Positions 5,484 to 7,628 of a stretch of DNA of 7,628 nt are shown in pieces. The notes beneath the pieces are model-generated. The model saw nothing but the letters and a program-made list of their open reading frames with translations. It was not told the DNA's origin and did no database searches. Position 1 is the first letter of the stretch; each line of letters opens with the position of its first letter. The position numbers were made by a program, and so were the translations under genes. Source of the DNA: Anaerolineae bacterium (GTDB lineage: Bacteria; Chloroflexota; Anaerolineae; Aggregatilineales; Phototrophicaceae); assembly GCA_028284565.1 (NCBI GenBank), contig JANQRM010000548.1:1-7628 (forward strand), given 5' to 3'.

Positions 5484-6050
5484 CTAATTCGCGCGACCAA
5501 ACAACTCGCGGACGTCTACCTCATGTCGACCCAACGCGGTGGAGACAAAGGTTTGGGGTGGCTGGAACAAGCCTTGCCGTGCCAAGGTATTATGCACCCG
5601 CAAGTACACTTCGACAAAGCGCACGAAGGGATTAACCAACCAGTACTCTTGAATGCCGATATTCGCATACAAATCGAACTTCGTCCCACGGTCAGCCACT
5701 TCACTATCATTCGAGACGACTTCCACAACCAGATTGGGTCTGCCATGCCAATAGCCATCTGCACCCAACACACAATCATTGCTCTCCTGCTTAATCCAGA
5801 AGACATCGGGACGCACCACCGTATCGTTATTCAAATGCACCACCGTCGGCGACATCACCGTTGTCCCAACAATCGACGATAACTTGAGGTACATATAAAT
5901 CGACCCCACAATGTCTTGATGTGCAAAATCTGGATTACGATTCACACGTAGCTCCCCATTCAATAGCTCAATCAATGTGTTGGTATTGAGTAACTCTTTG
6001 AACTCGTCGTAAGTCATCCGACGGTCTTTGCGAGTTGCATCTGCTGTCAT
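5484..6050 (-). CDS. Uma2 family (DUF820) PD-(D/E)xK nuclease-like protein
   Basis: With the ATG at 6050 the protein has 188 residues, the usual Uma2 length. Landmarks in order are MTYDEFKELL (12-21), IELLNGEL (27-34), VRPDVFWI with Asp82, PNLVVEVVSNDS with Glu110, and Lys124 in RGTKFDLYANIGIQEYWLV. These form the restriction-endonuclease-like PD-(D/E)xK core. Uma2 proteins are abundant in cyanobacteria and Chloroflexota and are called putative endonucleases, but their biological role is not established. The minus-strand frame extends upstream to a GTG at 6077, adding nine residues. The ATG at 6050 is preferred because AGGGG lies seven bases before it, while the GTG has only an AAGGG almost touching it. 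No toxin-antitoxin partner or mobile element is adjacent. It is divergent from the DUF4013 gene. Confidence 0.9.
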   Translation of the reverse strand: MTADATRKDRRMTYDEFKELLNTNTLIELLNGELRVNRNPDFAHQDIVGSIYMYLKLSSIVGTTVMSPTVVHLNNDTVVRPDVFWIKQESNDCVLGADGYWHGRPNLVVEVVSNDSEVADRGTKFDLYANIGIQEYWLVNPFVRFVEVYLRVHNTLARQGLFQPPQTFVSTALGRHEVDVRELFGRAN

Positions 6051-6057
6051 GATTGTA

Positions 6058-6062
6058 CCCCT
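6058..6062 (-). promoter_or_regulatory. Ribosome binding site that decides the Uma2 start
   Basis: AGGGG on the minus strand is seven bases upstream of the ATG at 6050-6048. It favours this start over the in-frame GTG at 6077-6075, because the site would lie inside the longer coding frame. Confidence 0.55.
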
Positions 6063-6132
6063 AGGTCCGCCTGCCACACCCTTAATGCTTCCCCATCATT
6101 GTGTTGCATGCACTTGCGGTAAAGGTTCATCC

Positions 6133-6161
6133 ATTCAAATCCCTGTAAAATGGATTTGGAT
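6133..6161. other. Hairpin-forming inverted repeat in the Uma2/DUF4013 intergenic region
   Basis: ATTCAAATCC (6133-6142) pairs with GGATTTGGAT (6152-6161) around a nine-base loop, giving ten pairs including one G-T wobble. If the minus-strand promoter at 6183-6188 is used, the hairpin lies at the start of the Uma2 leader RNA. On the plus strand five T's begin seven bases after the stem, but no plus-strand gene precedes it, so a terminator role is doubtful. Confidence 0.4.
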
Positions 6162-6182
6162 CATCGTATTTTTCGGTTTCTT

Positions 6183-6212
6183 ATTATAATACACTCTTAG
6201 TAGTGTAGTCGA
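6183..6212. promoter_or_regulatory. Overlapping divergent -10 elements with operator-like inverted repeat
   Basis: ATTATAAT (6183-6190) is its own reverse complement, so a perfect TATAAT occurs on the plus strand (6185-6190) and on the minus strand (plus 6183-6188). It serves as candidate -10 for both DUF4013 and Uma2 genes. On the minus strand TCGACT (plus 6207-6212) is a possible -35 with an 18-base spacer; no good plus-strand -35 is seen. Directly adjoining is TACACT-N6-AGTGTA (6190-6207), a perfect 18-base inverted repeat. It covers the expected plus-strand start of transcription and the minus-strand spacer, a good place for a repressor. Confidence 0.45.
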
Positions 6213-6247
6213 TTGCTGTCGAATCGCAAAACAGGAGAATAGTCACG

Positions 6248-6922
6248 GTGGACTTTGGTCAGGCATTTACTTACCCCTTTGAAGACCGCAAATGGCTCGA
6301 AAAACTTGCCATCATGTCCCTGTTGACGATGCTGACGTTCATTCCATTGCTTGGTCTGTTGCCTTTAGCCTTGCTATTTGGCTATCTGGTGGAACTGGTA
6401 GCTAATGTCCGCAATGGGCATCCGCGTCCGCTTCCGAAGTGGATTAACTGGCAGGGCAAACTGCAATCGGGTGCAAACGTGCTGGTGGCTTATGTGGTCT
6501 ACATGCTCCCGATACTCATCTTGAATGCGTGTGTCACGTCCCTATTACCAAGCCTCAGTCAAGCCCTCTTCGCTACCTTGGGGAGTATCTTCTTGTGGTG
6601 TATCACCCTACCATTAACGCTAATCTACACCTTTATTGTGGTGACGATGCTAACAGTTGCTATCTCGCGCTACAGCGAGTCACATGATCGGGGTGAATTT
6701 TACAAAACCAGCCGTCTCTTCCGCATTGCACGCGACAATATCGGACTGTCGATACGCTGGCTTTTGCTCTCCTTCCTCGCCAATTTGTTGCTTGGCTTAT
6801 TGGTCTTTATACCTGTTCTGGGTTGGATTGTCATTCTTGCTCTACTGTTCCCCATTCAAGGACACCTCATCGGACAATTTGCCCTACGACTAGGGGCTGT
6901 CGAAAAGCAAAAATGGGCATAG
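6248..6922 (+). CDS. DUF4013 domain membrane protein
   Basis: The 224-residue protein is strongly hydrophobic, with membrane segments at about 22-50, 76-102, 106-140 and 168-202; the longer ones may be paired helices. The N-terminal MDFGQAFTYPFEDRKWLEKL and the NGHPRPLPKW motif (56-65) after the first hydrophobic block are typical of DUF4013. This is a membrane protein family found in Chloroflexota, archaea and other groups, with no known function. A polar stretch with SRYSESHDRGEFYKTSRLF lies between the third and fourth hydrophobic blocks. The start is GTG at 6248, supported by AGGAG (6233-6237) ten bases upstream and by the conserved family N-terminus. Its stop is three bases from the stop of the convergent hydrolase gene. 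Confidence 0.9.
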   Translation: MDFGQAFTYPFEDRKWLEKLAIMSLLTMLTFIPLLGLLPLALLFGYLVELVANVRNGHPRPLPKWINWQGKLQSGANVLVAYVVYMLPILILNACVTSLLPSLSQALFATLGSIFLWCITLPLTLIYTFIVVTMLTVAISRYSESHDRGEFYKTSRLFRIARDNIGLSIRWLLLSFLANLLLGLLVFIPVLGWIVILALLFPIQGHLIGQFALRLGAVEKQKWA

Positions 6923-6925
6923 AGT

Positions 6926-7628
6926 TTAGGCAGACAAATAGCGCAAAATATCCTCAATGTAATTGTTGATGGTCGAGAAGTGTCCACCATCTGGCACAAT
7001 ATGGAGCTGACTATTGGGCAATTGCTCATGCAAATAACGTCCCATGCCCACGGGAACATTGCGATCAACTTCGCCATACCATAAGCCAACCTCAACTTGT
7101 ATATCGCTAAGTGCGAATCCCCATGGACGCACATACAATTGCCACTCCCATGCATCCCCTTCAATGCCATTGCGATGGGCTTCTTGCGCCGACTTTGAAA
7201 AATCTGCAATCATCTGTGGATGGTTTGACAAGAGGTCAATATCTGGCTGTGGCATGGCTTGCAACATGCGCTTTCGCATTTGTTCCTCGTTCGTATAAAA
7301 ACGTCCCATTTGCTTCAAGGCAAAGCGATTCAAAGCAGGTAGAAAACGCGCGGTACGAAAAATGAGCTGAATGGGAAACCACATGCCCTTGAAGCGATTC
7401 GGCATCTCAGGTGGCGCAGTCCCGCTGACAATTGACACCTTCGTGAGTCGTTCTGGAATCGCAAACGCGACACTGGCGACATGCGGACCGCCTCCCGACA
7501 AGCCAAACACGGCAAATTTGTTGATGTCCAAATGGTCTGCCAGTTCACCAACATCATTTGTCCAATCGAGCAATGTGCGATTCAGGTGAAAGTCAGATAA
7601 ACCAAAGCCCGGACGGTCTGGAATAATC
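6926..7628 (-). CDS. Alpha/beta hydrolase, N-terminal part missing (runs off right edge)
   Basis: The frame is open from the window edge (first complete codon ends at 7627) to TAA at 6926-6928, giving 233 visible residues. It begins IIPDRPGFGLSD, the region after strand 4 of the alpha/beta hydrolase fold that precedes the nucleophile helix, so roughly 40-70 N-terminal residues are missing. The catalytic triad is visible: nucleophile Ser44 in GLSGGG (codon 7496-7498), Asp188 in YGEVDRNVP (codon 7064-7066), and His216 in DGGHFS (codon 6980-6982). Residues about 70-165 form a helical cap domain. The family includes esterases, lipases, peptidases and dehalogenases; the substrate cannot be assigned. 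A TTG at 7573 is an internal leucine codon, not the start, because upstream residues are clearly conserved. Confidence 0.92.
   Translation of the reverse strand, partial: IIPDRPGFGLSDFHLNRTLLDWTNDVGELADHLDINKFAVFGLSGGGPHVASVAFAIPERLTKVSIVSGTAPPEMPNRFKGMWFPIQLIFRTARFLPALNRFALKQMGRFYTNEEQMRKRMLQAMPQPDIDLLSNHPQMIADFSKSAQEAHRNGIEGDAWEWQLYVRPWGFALSDIQVEVGLWYGEVDRNVPVGMGRYLHEQLPNSQLHIVPDGGHFSTINNYIEDILRYLSA

Noticed and set aside
5523..5882. Plus-strand open frame of 119 codons
   Set aside because: It is antisense to the Uma2 gene, which shows the full PD-(D/E)xK pattern.
6051..6077. Upstream GTG start for the Uma2 gene
   Set aside because: It would add nine residues without a proper ribosome binding site, while the ATG at 6050 has AGGGG at seven bases.
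6881..6897. CCCTA-CGAC-TAGGG hairpin near the end of the DUF4013 gene
   Set aside because: Only five pairs, inside the coding sequence and with no T-run; not credible as a terminator.
7571..7573. TTG as start of the alpha/beta hydrolase
   Set aside because: The frame continues upstream to the window edge with conserved hydrolase sequence (IIPDRPGFGLSD), so the TTG is an internal Leu codon.
1..7628. Defence island, CRISPR array, toxin-antitoxin pair, transposon or prophage
   Set aside because: No repeat array, transposase, integrase, Cas, helicase or toxin-like gene is present. The lone Uma2-family protein is not enough to call a defence or mobile system.

Overview
The window reads as an ordinary, gene-dense bacterial chromosome segment, most likely from a member of the Chloroflexota (Anaerolineae-like). 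That placement is an inference from protein style: a DUF2330 protein with a CGGFFC motif, a DUF4013 membrane protein, a free-standing WD40 propeller, an Uma2-family protein, and a Thr/Pro-rich lipoprotein with an Ig-like module and a 'FERG' C-terminal module. No rRNA, tRNA, CRISPR array, insertion sequence or phage gene was seen. No stretch longer than about 200 bases lacks a gene.

Layout: (1) 1-507, minus: the 5' part of a DUF2330 exported protein, running off the left edge. (2) 694-1152, plus: a MaoC/hotdog dehydratase. (3) 3012-1149, minus: a probable operon of inorganic pyrophosphatase (ppa), pterin-4a-carbinolamine dehydratase and a seven-bladed WD40 protein. Its last stop codon overlaps the stop codon of the MaoC gene. 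(4) 3163-4239, plus: an HtrA/DegP-type serine protease with one PDZ domain, divergent from ppa, followed by a hairpin. (5) 6050-4327, minus: an Uma2-family protein and then a lipoprotein whose signal-peptide region contains a 20-bp perfect palindrome. (6) 6248-6922, plus: a DUF4013 membrane protein, divergent from the Uma2 gene. (7) 7628-6926, minus: an alpha/beta hydrolase running off the right edge and converging on the DUF4013 gene with a 3-base gap.

The genes do not form one obvious pathway. They combine housekeeping (pyrophosphate hydrolysis, pterin recycling), envelope functions (HtrA protease, two exported or lipid-anchored proteins, DUF4013 protein) and acyl-CoA or ester chemistry (MaoC, hydrolase). 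I did not find a convincing new multi-gene system. The most notable signals are small: a palindromic repeat translated in frame inside a lipoprotein leader, a symmetric divergent promoter with an operator-like inverted repeat (6183-6207), a TTTACA-N5-TTTACA direct repeat in the ppa/HtrA promoter region, and a MaoC protein with Asn where hydratases of the family have the catalytic Asp.
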